A stretch of 41,431 nucleotides of DNA, taken from Solirubrobacteraceae bacterium (GTDB lineage Bacteria; Actinomycetota; Thermoleophilia; Solirubrobacterales; Solirubrobacteraceae). The number at the start of each line of letters is the position of its first letter. The first letter of the stretch is position 1. The DNA lies in the NCBI GenBank assembly GCA_030681525.1, contig JAUXSD010000113.1, positions 1 through 41,431 of the forward strand, written 5' to 3'. Positions 8,333 through 17,886 of this stretch are shown piece after piece. Made by a program: the position numbers and the translations under genes. A model generated the notes under the pieces. The model worked only from the letters and a program-made list of their open reading frames with translations, was not told the DNA's origin and did not search any database.

Positions 8333-10282
8333 TTAGCTTTCCGAAGCGGGTGTCGCGCCAGACTCAGCCGTGGCACGCGAACGGCGCCGACCGCCCCTGC
8401 GGCCGCGGCGCCGAGTCGTCGATTCTACGCCATCGTCCTCGGCACCGTCCTCGGCGCTCGGCGCGGCCGCTGCGGGCGCAGCCGCGGGCGGCGTGGTTTC
8501 CTCGGGCGCGTCGAGCATCGTCGCCGTGGCCGACGTCCGCCCGGCGTGGTCGATGCGCACCAGGCGCTTGGCGCCCACGAAGCGCCCGCCCCCGGCCACG
8601 CTGATGATGTAGCCGTCGATCTTGGCGACCGCGTCGTCGACGTCGTACATGTGCGGCTCGACGATCTGCACGAGCACCTCGTCGCCCTCGCGAAACGGCA
8701 CCGCGCGCTCCATGACCTCGTCGCGCGAGCCCTCCATGAGGATGTCGAAGTGGTCCAGCGGCAGGCCCTCGGTCCCCGTGAAGTGGAAGCGCCGGCCGGT
8801 CTCCTCCTCGAGCGCGTGCAGCACGCGCTTGGCGCTGCCGGTGAAGATCGCGCTGACGCGCGGGTTCATCTGCACGAGAAACGCCTCGTGCTTCTTGGGC
8901 GCCTTCTTGGTGATGACCCGCAGGCGGCGCTCGAACTCGATCGCGATCGTCTCCTCGGACTTGATCACGCCGTCGCCGTTGCAGGTCGGGCAGGGACGGG
9001 AGATGATCTCGCGCACGCCCTCGGTGACGTTCTGGCGCGTCATCTCGACGAGCCCGAGCTTGGAGATCTCGGCGGTGAACGTCTTCGTGCGATCCTCGTC
9101 GAGCGTCTTGCGCAGCGTCTTGAGCACGGCGTCGCGGTTGCGCGCGCGGGCCATGTCGATGAAGTCGATGACGATGATCCCGCCGATGTCGCGCAGGCGC
9201 AGCTGGTTGACGACCTCCTCGGCGGCCTCGAGGTTCGTCGTCGTGATCGTGTCCTCCAGCCGGGCGCCCTTGCCGCGGCCGATGAACGAGCCCGAGTTGA
9301 CGTCGATGACCGTCAGCGCCTCGGCGTAGTCGATGATGAGGTAGCCGCCGCTGGGCAGGTCGACGCGCCGCGTCATGAGGCCGTCGATGACCTTGTCGAC
9401 GCCGTGGGCGGCGAACAGCGAGGCCTTCTCCTCGTAGAGCTCGACGCGGTCGACGAGCTCGGGCGCGGTGCGCGTGAAGAACGACACGAGGCGCTGGTGC
9501 TGCTTGGGATCGTCGACGATCGCGCGCTCGAAGTGCTCGGAGAAGATGTCGCGCACGACGCGCACCGAGAGGTCGGCCTCCTGGAAGACGAGCCCGGGCG
9601 CGGGCGTCTCCTCGACGCGCTTGAGCAGGACCTCGTGCAGCTTGAAGAGGTACTGCAGCTCGCGCTCGAAGTCCTGGCGGGTGGCGCCGCTGGCCGCGGT
9701 GCGGATGATCGCGCCGCCGCCGCGCAGGTCCAGGCCCTTCGTCTCGCGGCGCAGGCGCTCGCGCTCGCGATCCTCGAGGCGCCGCGAGACGCCCACGCCC
9801 TCGCCCATCGGGGCGTAGACCATGTAGCGCCCGGCGATCGTCAGCTCCATCGACAGCCGCGCGCCCTTGCTCTTCAGCGGGTCCTTGACGACCTGCACCA
9901 CGATCTCCTGGCCGGGCTTGATGAGCTCGGTGATCTTCGAGCCGCCCTCCTTGCCGCGGCCGCGGCGGCCGACGTCGACGCCCGGCACGACGATCTCGTC
10001 GACGTGCAGAAAGCCGTTCTTGTCCAGGCCGATGTCGACGAACGCGGCCTCGAGGCCGGCCAGCACGTTGTCGACCTTGCCCTTGTAGATGTTGCCGACG
10101 ATCGAGCGCGCGCCGCGCCGCTCGAAGTACAGCTCGGCGACGCGATAGCCGTCGGCGGCGTCGCTCTTCTTGGAGCGCGATGCCGGCTTCGCGGCGCCCG
10201 CGGCGCTCGGGTTACCGGATGCTTCCAGCAGCGCGACGCGGGTCTCGCCGCGATCGACGCTGACCAGCAGTTGCTTCTTCAT
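8333..10282 (-). CDS. rng: Ribonuclease E/G
   Basis: Endoribonuclease that cuts single-stranded RNA, for rRNA maturation and mRNA decay. The 649-residue protein has an S1 RNA-binding domain at about 60-150 ([29 protein letters not shown]), the DNase I-like catalytic domain with metal-binding aspartates D327 (VIDVNSGSF) and D373 (IVIDFIDM), and the zinc-link CPTC at 431-434. A low-complexity Ala/Ser/Lys insertion (about 22-45) separates the first strand from the S1 domain, and the last 60 residues are Ala/Pro- then Arg-rich ([13 protein letters not shown]), probably an RNA-binding tail. ATG at 10282 with AAAGGA ten bases upstream. Position after rodA and before rplU matches many bacteria. Confidence 0.96.
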   Translation of the reverse strand: MKKQLLVSVDRGETRVALLEASGNPSAAGAAKPASRSKKSDAADGYRVAELYFERRGARSIVGNIYKGKVDNVLAGLEAAFVDIGLDKNGFLHVDEIVVPGVDVGRRGRGKEGGSKITELIKPGQEIVVQVVKDPLKSKGARLSMELTIAGRYMVYAPMGEGVGVSRRLEDRERERLRRETKGLDLRGGGAIIRTAASGATRQDFERELQYLFKLHEVLLKRVEETPAPGLVFQEADLSVRVVRDIFSEHFERAIVDDPKQHQRLVSFFTRTAPELVDRVELYEEKASLFAAHGVDKVIDGLMTRRVDLPSGGYLIIDYAEALTVIDVNSGSFIGRGKGARLEDTITTTNLEAAEEVVNQLRLRDIGGIIVIDFIDMARARNRDAVLKTLRKTLDEDRTKTFTAEISKLGLVEMTRQNVTEGVREIISRPCPTCNGDGVIKSEETIAIEFERRLRVITKKAPKKHEAFLVQMNPRVSAIFTGSAKRVLHALEEETGRRFHFTGTEGLPLDHFDILMEGSRDEVMERAVPFREGDEVLVQIVEPHMYDVDDAVAKIDGYIISVAGGGRFVGAKRLVRIDHAGRTSATATMLDAPEETTPPAAAPAAAAPSAEDGAEDDGVESTTRRRGRRGGRRRSRATAESGATPASES

Positions 10283-10300
10283 GGGTGAAGGGTCCTTTGC

Positions 10301-11467
10301 TCAGAATGGGAGCCCCCGGCGTTTGGTTGCAGCAGCGAAGCGCCCTTGCGCGTAGATCGACTGCAACAGGCCGATGGCCAAAAGTGTCGAGAGTGCCGAG
10401 CTGCCGCCATAGGAGAACAGCGGTAGCGGGATCCCGGTGATGGGCATGATCCCCACGTTCATGCCGACGTTGATGAAGACCTGAAACAGGAGCATGGCCA
10501 CGACGCCCCCGGCGATCAGCGCGCCGTAGAGGTTCTTGGCCATGGTGAGAATCCGCAGACCGCGCCAGATGAGCAGCGCGTACAACGAGAGGAGCAGGCC
10601 CGCACCGGCGAAGCCCCAGCGCTCGCCGACGACGGCGAACGCGAAATCCGTGCGTTCCTCGGGCAGGAAGTTCAGCGTCGCCTGCGTCGCCTGCTCGCCC
10701 CGGCCCGTCTTCTGACCCGAGCCGATCGCGATGCGCGACTGGTTCTGCTGGTAGCCGGCGTCGCCGGCGACCTCCGACGGCGAGAGAAAGGAGGTCAGGC
10801 GAGAGGACTGCTCGCTCGTCAGCACGGTCACCCCGAGCGCCGGCGCGGCGGTCAGCACGAGCGCGACCGAGACGACCCCGAGCGTGATCAGGCCCGCGAA
10901 GTGCCGCCAGCTCACGCCCGCGATGAACAGCGCGGCGAAGAGGATCGCGATGTAGACCAGCCCGGAGCCGAGATCGGAGGCCATGACGAACGTCGCCGGC
11001 ACCATCCCGATCAGCACGAGCCGCGCGGTCGTCTCGCGCTCGCCCAGGCGCCGCGTGCAGTCCACGACGAAGGCGGCCAGCGCGGCGATCAGCAAGACCT
11101 TGCCGAGCTCGGAGGCCTGCACCTCGAAGAAGGGCAGCTGGATCGCGCGCTGCGAGCCACGCGTCACGCCACCGAAGACCGCGACGAGCGCCAGCCCGCC
11201 CATCATCAGCCCGTAGATCCCGTACTTCAGCTCGCGAAAGCGGGAGTAGTCGATCCGGCTGAGGACGATCGCCAAGAGCGTGCCGATGGCGAAGAACACG
11301 CCTTGGCGCGTTACGTAGTAGTTCGGATCGCCGGGGACGTCTTCGCTCGTGGATGCGTTGAGGGTAACGAGCGAGGCGGCCATGAGCCCGATCGCCGCCA
11401 GCGCGAGCAGCGGATCGAACGGCAGGCGTAGGCCCGCCGGCAGACGGCTCGCGGCCGGTTCGTTCAC
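10301..11467 (-). CDS. rodA: Peptidoglycan glycosyltransferase RodA (SEDS family)
   Basis: RodA polymerises lipid II glycan strands for cell elongation, together with the PBP2 encoded just upstream. The 388-residue membrane protein has about ten hydrophobic helices. SEDS motifs seen are SRIDYSRFR, GGVTRGSQRAIQL, QASELGKVLLI (usually QPSELxK) and the C-terminal PITGIPLPLFSYGGSS. The start is GTG at 11467, overlapping the mrdA stop as GTGA. The gene ends 18 bases before the RNase E/G start. The mrdA-rodA pairing favours RodA over FtsW. Confidence 0.95.
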   Translation of the reverse strand: MNEPAASRLPAGLRLPFDPLLALAAIGLMAASLVTLNASTSEDVPGDPNYYVTRQGVFFAIGTLLAIVLSRIDYSRFRELKYGIYGLMMGGLALVAVFGGVTRGSQRAIQLPFFEVQASELGKVLLIAALAAFVVDCTRRLGERETTARLVLIGMVPATFVMASDLGSGLVYIAILFAALFIAGVSWRHFAGLITLGVVSVALVLTAAPALGVTVLTSEQSSRLTSFLSPSEVAGDAGYQQNQSRIAIGSGQKTGRGEQATQATLNFLPEERTDFAFAVVGERWGFAGAGLLLSLYALLIWRGLRILTMAKNLYGALIAGGVVAMLLFQVFINVGMNVGIMPITGIPLPLFSYGGSSALSTLLAIGLLQSIYAQGRFAAATKRRGLPF

Positions 11468-13533
11468 TGCGACTGGTCCTCGCCGGGCGCGCAGGGGACG
11501 TCCGGGCGGTCATAGAACTTCGCCAGCATCCGGCAGGCGATGGGGGCCGCCCGGGCGGCGCCGAAGCCGCCCTCCTCGACGGTGACCGCGACGACGATCG
11601 GCCGCTTCGGGTCGGGCACGTAGGCGACGTACCAGGACTGATCGGCCTTCGGCTGGCGCTCGGCGGTGCCGGTCTTGCCGTAGACGGGCAGCTCGGCGTG
11701 CGGCCATCCGCTGAACACGTCGGCCGACGTGCCGCCGGGGGCGCTCGCCGCGAGGTGCAGGCCGCGCGCGACCGCCTGGCGGTCGGACTCGTCGATGTCG
11801 ACGCGGCGCGCGGGATCGCGCTCGATGCGCTGCACGAGCTCGCCGTTGGAGCGCTGGATCTCCAGGCCGAGGTGGGGCACGACGATGCGGCCCTTGTTGG
11901 CGATCGCGGCGTAGGAGACGGCGAGCTGCAGCGGCGTGGCCTGCAGGTCGCCCTGCCCGACGGAGAGGTTGACCGTGTCGCCGAGGTTGTAGTCGCGCAG
12001 GTCCGACCGGCCGCAGCCGGCCGCCCCCGCGGCGAAGACGTTGGCCTCCAGCGAGATCTTCTTCTCCTTGCGGCACTCGCGCTCGAAGTCGTTGATCTCC
12101 TCGCGCCACGCCTTGTCGGGGATGACGCCGCCGTCCTCGCCGGGCAGGTCGATCCCGGTCGCCCGGCCGAAGCCGAGCTTGCGCGCGTAGCGCTGGATGA
12201 CGAGGTCGTCGCCGGGGCTGTAGAACGCGCTGATCCCGAGCTTGTAGAAATACACGTCCGAGGAGACCTGCATCGCCCGGGCGAGGTCGACGGCCCCGTA
12301 CTTCGCGTCGCGCGCGTTGCAGCGCTCGGCCTCGCCGACCGTGATGCAGCCGGTGTCGTTGACCACGGTGCCGGGGGTGATGAGCCCCTTCTCCAGGCCC
12401 GCCAGCGCGGTGATCGCCTTGAACGTCGAGCCGGTCGGGTACTGGCCGGCGATCGCGCGGTTGAACAGCGGCTTGCCGGTGTCCTCGCCGGTCAGCGCCT
12501 CGTAGCGCTCCTGCGTCATCGGCTTCGTCATCACGGCCGGGTCGAACGTCGGGTGCGACGCCATCGCGAGGACCGCGCCGTCGCGCGGATCGAGGGCGAG
12601 CGCCGCGCCGGGGTGCCCGCCGCCGATCGACGCCAGCGCCTGCTGCGTGGTGCGCTCCAGGCCGAGGTCCAGCGAGAGGCGCAGGCGCTGGCCGGCGATC
12701 GGCTCGGTGCGCTTCAGGCGCGGGTTGGGCGCCGGGCGGCCGAACGCGTCGACCTGGATGCGCTGCTTGCCGTCGACGCCGCGCAGGTAGCGGTCGTAGG
12801 CGCGCTCGAGACCGTCCTTGCCCACGAGCGTGCCGTCCGGAACGCCGCGGAAGCGCGGCTCCTTCTGCTCCTCGGGGCTGATCTCCGCGACCGCGCCGAC
12901 GATCTGGGCGGCCAGCGACCGGTTCGGATAGGTGCGCACGTAGGTCTTCTCGACCTTCACGCCCGGGAACAGCTCGGGGCGCTCGGCGATGTACGACAAG
13001 GTCGAGGCCGGCACGTCGGTCTTCAGGCGCACGTTGGAGTACGGCACGACGACGAGCGAGCGCACGACGCGACGGTGGATCTCGCTGCCCGGCAGCCCCA
13101 GGACGCGGCCCAGGCGCTGGTAGCGCGCGCGCAGCTCGTCTGTCGGGGTGCGCGGGATCGGGATCGGATCGCCGCGCTGGCCCTTCGGCTTGGCGGCGCG
13201 TGCGTTGACGTCGAAGGCCCATTGGCCGGCCAGCTCGCGCTCTTCCTCCGGCAGCTTGGCGGGATCGATCTCCACGACGACGGCGACCTTGTTGGCGACG
13301 ATGACCTTGCCGGTGCGGTCGACGATCTTGCCGCGCGGGGCCTGGATCTTCAGCTCGCGGACGCGGTTGACGGTCGCTTGCGCGAGGAACTTGTCGCCCG
13401 ACAGGACCTGCAGGTACCACAGGCGGAAGAAGACGATGGCAAACAGCGCGAACGCGACGCCGCCGAGGATCGCCACGCGCATCGCGAGCTGCGGCGTGAT
13501 CGGGGCGCGACGATCGCCGGAGGACTCCATCAT
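11464..13533 (-). CDS. mrdA: Penicillin-binding protein 2 (class B transpeptidase)
   Basis: Transpeptidase that crosslinks peptidoglycan in the rod complex. I start it at ATG 13533 (MMESSGDRRAP), 689 residues, where TGATG couples it to mreD; the frame is open far upstream but lies inside mreD. One N-terminal membrane helix spans about 18-42 (RVAILGGVAFALFAIVFFRL), then the PBP dimer domain (APRGKIVDRTG), then the transpeptidase with STFK (S369), SSD (424-426) and KTG (620-622). Two cysteine pairs, C396/C405 and C487/C507, lie in loops between the SxxK and KTG motifs, the second within a charged insertion (ECRKEKKIS); they may form extracellular disulfides. The stop overlaps the rodA start. 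Confidence 0.96.
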   Translation of the reverse strand: MMESSGDRRAPITPQLAMRVAILGGVAFALFAIVFFRLWYLQVLSGDKFLAQATVNRVRELKIQAPRGKIVDRTGKVIVANKVAVVVEIDPAKLPEEERELAGQWAFDVNARAAKPKGQRGDPIPIPRTPTDELRARYQRLGRVLGLPGSEIHRRVVRSLVVVPYSNVRLKTDVPASTLSYIAERPELFPGVKVEKTYVRTYPNRSLAAQIVGAVAEISPEEQKEPRFRGVPDGTLVGKDGLERAYDRYLRGVDGKQRIQVDAFGRPAPNPRLKRTEPIAGQRLRLSLDLGLERTTQQALASIGGGHPGAALALDPRDGAVLAMASHPTFDPAVMTKPMTQERYEALTGEDTGKPLFNRAIAGQYPTGSTFKAITALAGLEKGLITPGTVVNDTGCITVGEAERCNARDAKYGAVDLARAMQVSSDVYFYKLGISAFYSPGDDLVIQRYARKLGFGRATGIDLPGEDGGVIPDKAWREEINDFERECRKEKKISLEANVFAAGAAGCGRSDLRDYNLGDTVNLSVGQGDLQATPLQLAVSYAAIANKGRIVVPHLGLEIQRSNGELVQRIERDPARRVDIDESDRQAVARGLHLAASAPGGTSADVFSGWPHAELPVYGKTGTAERQPKADQSWYVAYVPDPKRPIVVAVTVEEGGFGAARAAPIACRMLAKFYDRPDVPCAPGEDQSQ

Positions 13534-14117
13534 CAGCGATGGGCCTCCGGGCCGCGGGAGAGCGGGCTCAGGCCGCCGGTCGTGTAGGCGCGGCGGCGCC
13601 GGCGGCGCGGGTCGTCGGGCATCGCGGCGTGCAGCCAGCGGCGCACGAGCGCGTAGAGCGGCAGGGCCAGCAGGGTGTTGAGCACGAGCGTCGCCAGCAG
13701 CTGGCGGATGAGCGCCCAGGAGACCGGCGCGTCGACGCCGAGCAGGAACTGCACGAGCGCGAAGCCGATGCCGAACGCCAGCGTCGCGGCGGCGCCGACG
13801 GCGAGCGGCACGAGCGTGCCCTCGGGGTCGCGCGCCTCGCGCAACCGCCCGGCGCCGTAGCCGACGCCCAGCAGCACGAGCGACGAGACGCCGAGCGTCT
13901 GCAGCGAGACGACGTCGGCGAACAGGCCGACCCCGAAGCCGAAGACGCCGCCCGCCAGCGACCCGCACAGCAGGCCGACGGCCATGACCAGCAGCGGCGA
14001 CAGGTCGGCGTTGGCGCCGGCGATCGGCAGCTGCGAGATCGCCGCCGTCTGGACGATGACGCCGAGCATCCCGAGGGCGGCCAGGCGCGCCAGCAGCTGG
14101 GGCGTCAGGGCGGTCAC
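13533..14117 (-). CDS. mreD: Rod shape-determining protein MreD
   Basis: Polytopic membrane partner of MreC in the elongasome. The 194-residue product has five or six hydrophobic helices with family-like features (SPLLVMAVGLLCGSLAGGVFGFGVGLFADV in outline). The start is GTG at 14117, overlapping the mreC stop as GTGA; the stop shares one base with the mrdA start. The C-terminus is Arg-rich (DPRRRRRRAYTTGG). Sequence conservation in this family is low, so the call relies on topology plus its place between mreC and mrdA. Confidence 0.92.
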   Translation of the reverse strand: MTALTPQLLARLAALGMLGVIVQTAAISQLPIAGANADLSPLLVMAVGLLCGSLAGGVFGFGVGLFADVVSLQTLGVSSLVLLGVGYGAGRLREARDPEGTLVPLAVGAAATLAFGIGFALVQFLLGVDAPVSWALIRQLLATLVLNTLLALPLYALVRRWLHAAMPDDPRRRRRRAYTTGGLSPLSRGPEAHR

Positions 14118-14980
14118 GGGCGCGGCCCCCGCGGCCGGGTCAGGATCTGCACGAAGTCCAGGCTGCGCACGTCGGCGTACGGGCGCAGGTGGATCTCCTG
14201 CGTGTCGGTCCCCTCGTTGTCGATCCGCACGACCTCGCCGATCGGCAGGCCGACGGGGTAGCGCGACGGCGCGCGGTCGTCGGGCTCGGTGCCGCGGGTG
14301 ACGACGCGGTCGCCGACGCCGATCCTCGCGTTGGGCTGCGTGAAGTTCATGACGAGGTCGGTCGGGTTGCCGGCGCTGGCGGGCTCCACGATGCCGAACT
14401 CCTGGCGGCGCCCCGCCCGCGCGGGCACCTTCGTGGAGGCGTCGGTGATGAGCGTCACCTGCGCGTGCCCGCCGAACACCTCGGTCACCCGGCCGACGAG
14501 CGCCTCCTCGTTGATGACCGGGTGGCCGACCTGCACGCCGTCGTCGGAGCCCTTGTCGACGCGGATCGCCGAGTACCAGACCGTCGCCGACTGGAAGATG
14601 ACCCGGCCGGTCTTCGGGCCGAGGTCGTCGAGGCCGAGGGCCCCCTGAAGCTGCAGCAGCTTGCTGAGGCGGGCGTTGTCGGCTGAGACGACCTCGCTCT
14701 GAGCGACCTCCGTGCGCAGGCGGTCGCGCTCGCGGCGCAGGTCCTCGACCTGCCCCTTGGCGGCGATCGTGTCGCCGAACCAGCCGAACAGGTCTCGCAC
14801 CGGCTTGAGCGCCCGGCTGGCGCCCTCCTGCACGGGGTTGAGCACCTCGCTGGTGCCGCGCTGCACCGAATGCAGCGCGCCGCTGCCGGATTCACCGAAA
14901 TAGGCGGTGAGCAGGATCAGTGAGCAGGCGACGAGCAGTCCGAGGACTGCCCGGCGCCGGCGGACTGTCTTGTCATACAC
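14114..14980 (-). CDS. mreC: Cell shape-determining protein MreC
   Basis: Bitopic scaffold that links cytoplasmic MreB to periplasmic synthesis enzymes. I start it at GTG 14980 (GTG TAT GAC AAG; MYDKTVRRRRAVLG), 288 residues. A basic N-terminus precedes a single membrane helix (AVLGLLVACSLILLTAYF, about 11-28). A coiled-coil segment follows (VEDLRRERDRLRTEVAQSE), then the paired beta-barrel domain with GHPVINEEALVGRVTEVF. A frame open further upstream overlaps mreB and is not protein-like. GGAG lies 11 bases before the GTG. The gene is 26 bases downstream of mreB. Confidence 0.95.
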   Translation of the reverse strand: MYDKTVRRRRAVLGLLVACSLILLTAYFGESGSGALHSVQRGTSEVLNPVQEGASRALKPVRDLFGWFGDTIAAKGQVEDLRRERDRLRTEVAQSEVVSADNARLSKLLQLQGALGLDDLGPKTGRVIFQSATVWYSAIRVDKGSDDGVQVGHPVINEEALVGRVTEVFGGHAQVTLITDASTKVPARAGRRQEFGIVEPASAGNPTDLVMNFTQPNARIGVGDRVVTRGTEPDDRAPSRYPVGLPIGEVVRIDNEGTDTQEIHLRPYADVRSLDFVQILTRPRGPRP

Positions 14981-15006
14981 GTGGGCGTTGACTCCAAGGC
15001 GTCGTG

Positions 15007-16131
<1,125 letters not shown>

Positions 16132-16136
16132 CTAGC

Positions 16137-16154
16137 GGCGGAGGGCCCTCCGCC
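16137..16154. terminator. Perfect 18-base palindrome between maf and mreB
   Basis: GGCGGAGGGCCCTCCGCC is a perfect palindrome 12 bases after the maf stop. As RNA it gives a 7-bp GC stem with a GGCC loop. There is no T-tract on either strand, so it may be a terminator of the GC-hairpin type or a protein-binding operator for mreB. I cannot decide from sequence alone. Confidence 0.4.
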
Positions 16155-16165
16155 AAGCCATCCCT

Positions 16166-16732
16166 CTAGTTCTCCCTGAGCATAAGGGTCAAGTCGAGGT
16201 CGAGCAATTTCGCGACGGGTAGACCGACCACGTTGAGGTAGTCGCCCATTATGCGGCGAACGAGCAACGCGCCTTTGCCCTGGATGGCATAACCGCCCGC
16301 TCTACCGGACCATTCGCCGGTCTCGACATAACGTCGGACGACCTTCTCGGAGAGCGGCCGAAAGGTCACGCTCGTCACCTCATGCGCAACCTGAGGGTTT
16401 GCCGAATCGAGCAGCGCGATGCCGCTGATCACCTCGTGGGTCCGCCCCGAGAGCCGTTTCAGGGTCTCCCGCGCGGCCGCCGCCGAGGCCGGCTTTCCGT
16501 AGATCTCGCCGTCGAGCGCCACGACCGTGTCGACGCCGAGCACGGTCGCCTCCGGCCGCCGCCGCGCCACCGCCGCGGCCTTCGCCCGGGCGTTCGCGCA
16601 GGCCACCTCGACGGGGTCGCCGGCGGCGATCTCCGCGACATCGGCGACGACCACCTCGAACGCGATCCCGAGCTGCTCGAGGATCGCGCGGCGCTGCGGG
16701 GAGCGGCTGGCGAGGATCAGCGGCCGGGTCAT
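16166..16732 (-). CDS. maf: Maf-family nucleoside triphosphate pyrophosphatase
   Basis: Maf proteins hydrolyse non-canonical or modified NTPs (dTTP/UTP or m7GTP types) and have been linked to septum inhibition. The 188-residue product begins MTRPLILASRSPQRRAILEQ, with the SRSxxR substrate loop, ANARAKA, GVDTVVALDGEIYGKP (catalytic Asp) and YAIQGKGALL, all typical. ATG at 16732. It lies 45 bases after ndk, another nucleotide-pool enzyme. A TACGCT hexamer lies ten bases upstream of the ATG. Confidence 0.95.
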   Translation of the reverse strand: MTRPLILASRSPQRRAILEQLGIAFEVVVADVAEIAAGDPVEVACANARAKAAAVARRRPEATVLGVDTVVALDGEIYGKPASAAAARETLKRLSGRTHEVISGIALLDSANPQVAHEVTSVTFRPLSEKVVRRYVETGEWSGRAGGYAIQGKGALLVRRIMGDYLNVVGLPVAKLLDLDLTLMLREN

Positions 16733-16777
16733 CAGGCGGCGCAGCGTAGCGCCGCGCCGCTCACGACCTCCGGCGAT

Positions 16778-17182
16778 TCACTCGTCGCCGAAGTACAGCG
16801 CGATCTCGCGCTCGGCGGACGCCTCGGAGTCCGAGCCGTGGACGAGGTTCTGCTGCATCGAGAGGGCGTAGTCGCCGCGGATCGACCCGGGCGCCGCGTA
16901 GACGCCGTGCGTCGAGCCGATGAGCTGGCGGCCGGCGGCGACCGCGTTGGGGCCCTCGAGGATGATCGCGACGAGCGGGCCCGAGGTGATGAAGGTCACG
17001 AGGTCGGCGAAGAAGGGCTTGCCCTCATGCTCGGCGTAGTGGCGCTTGGCGGTGCCCTCGTCGAGCGTCATGAGCTTCAACGCCGCGAGCCGCAGGCCCT
17101 TGCGCTCGAAGCGGGCGATGATCTCCCCGGTCAGGCCGCGCGCGAACGCATCGGGCTTGACCAGGATCAGAGTCCGGTCCAT
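16778..17182 (-). CDS. ndk: Nucleoside diphosphate kinase
   Basis: Ndk moves the gamma-phosphate of ATP to NDPs through a phosphohistidine. The 134-residue protein begins [13 protein letters not shown] and has the active-site histidine H115 in NLVHGSDS and the loop [10 protein letters not shown]. The segment before it reads [10 protein letters not shown] in place of the more usual ATNPxxAxPG, a mild variation. AGGAG lies ten bases before the ATG. Located 28 bases downstream of the zinc-ribbon gene and upstream of maf. Confidence 0.97.
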   Translation of the reverse strand: MDRTLILVKPDAFARGLTGEIIARFERKGLRLAALKLMTLDEGTAKRHYAEHEGKPFFADLVTFITSGPLVAIILEGPNAVAAGRQLIGSTHGVYAAPGSIRGDYALSMQQNLVHGSDSEASAEREIALYFGDE

Positions 17183-17210
17183 CGGTGTTTGTCTCCTAGA
17201 GTTCGGGGGG

Positions 17211-17687
17211 TCAGGCTTCGGAGCGCAGCCGCGGCTGGCGTCCGATGTCGCCCGGCTCTGCCTCGCAGTACGGGCAGAGCTTCCAGGTCGGATCCAGCGG
17301 CCGTCCGCAGGCGCGGCACGGGTCGCGCAGCTTGCGCACGCAGTTCGGACAGCGTAGGAAGTCTTCCTTGACTTCGTAGTCGCAGTGCGGGCACAGCATG
17401 TAGTTCGCCTCGTGCAGTCGCGCCTCGGCGGCCTGCATCTCCAGCTCGCGCTCGTGGATGTCCTCGAGGTATTCCGGCGGCCGCACGATCACGTAGAGGA
17501 TCGTTCCGACGAACGGAAACAGCGACGCCACCGTCGCACAGATGACGAGCATCGGGTCCTCGATCCGCCGGATCGCGTCCATGTACGTCCAGTACACGAG
17601 CGCCAGGTAGATGACGACCAGAAACAGGATGAGCATGTTGACCGCGAGGTTCAGCCCATCGCTGTTGATGCCGAAGACGGCGAGCAC
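17211..17687 (-). CDS. Membrane protein with C-terminal double zinc ribbon
   Basis: A 158-residue protein with two membrane helices (about 12-36 [20 protein letters not shown] and 46-69 [20 protein letters not shown]), a charged helical linker ([20 protein letters not shown]), then two zinc ribbons: CPHC-14-CPNC near 97-118 and CRAC-12-CPYC near 125-145. Function unknown; such tails usually mediate protein contacts. The start is GTG at 17687, with TAAGCT (17697-17702) nine bases upstream as a possible -10 and no Shine-Dalgarno. It precedes ndk by 28 bases, so co-transcription is likely. Confidence 0.8.
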   Translation of the reverse strand: MLAVFGINSDGLNLAVNMLILFLVVIYLALVYWTYMDAIRRIEDPMLVICATVASLFPFVGTILYVIVRPPEYLEDIHERELEMQAAEARLHEANYMLCPHCDYEVKEDFLRCPNCVRKLRDPCRACGRPLDPTWKLCPYCEAEPGDIGRQPRLRSEA

Positions 17688-17769
17688 GATCGGCGGAGCT
17701 TACCCGTACATGAGGACGCCGTGCTATGGGGCCGTTGGCCACGAGACAGCGGGTCGCCCGGTCGCGGGC

Positions 17770-17886
17770 TCAGAGAAACAGGCGCCCGAGCCCGTAGCCG
17801 ACCCCGAACCAGAACAGGATCGTGACGGCGACGAGCAGCGCGACCGCGCCGATCAGCTTCAGCGCCGAGGGGCCCTCACGGTTCAC
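17770..17886 (-). CDS. 38-residue single-span membrane peptide
   Basis: A short frame starting at GTG 17886, which overlaps the folC stop as GTGA. The product (VNREGPSALKLIGAVALLVA then VTILFWFGVGYGLGRLFL) has a short charged N-terminus and one or two hydrophobic stretches with a GxGYGLG glycine motif. Translational coupling to folC and a clean hydrophobic profile make it a credible gene. No function can be assigned; it resembles small membrane peptides conserved beside folC in related genomes only by my expectation, not by a search. Confidence 0.65.
   Translation of the reverse strand: MNREGPSALKLIGAVALLVAVTILFWFGVGYGLGRLFL

Noticed and set aside
8003-10288. A 761-codon open frame antisense to the RNase E/G gene
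   Set aside because: It is the GC-driven mirror of a real gene. Its translation is Asp/Leu/Arg-biased low complexity with no domain, while the minus strand has an intact catalytic enzyme.
13534-13968. N-terminal extension of PBP2 (open frame upstream of 13533)
   Set aside because: It overlaps all of mreD in another frame and is Arg-rich; the membrane anchor and stop/start coupling fix the start at 13533.
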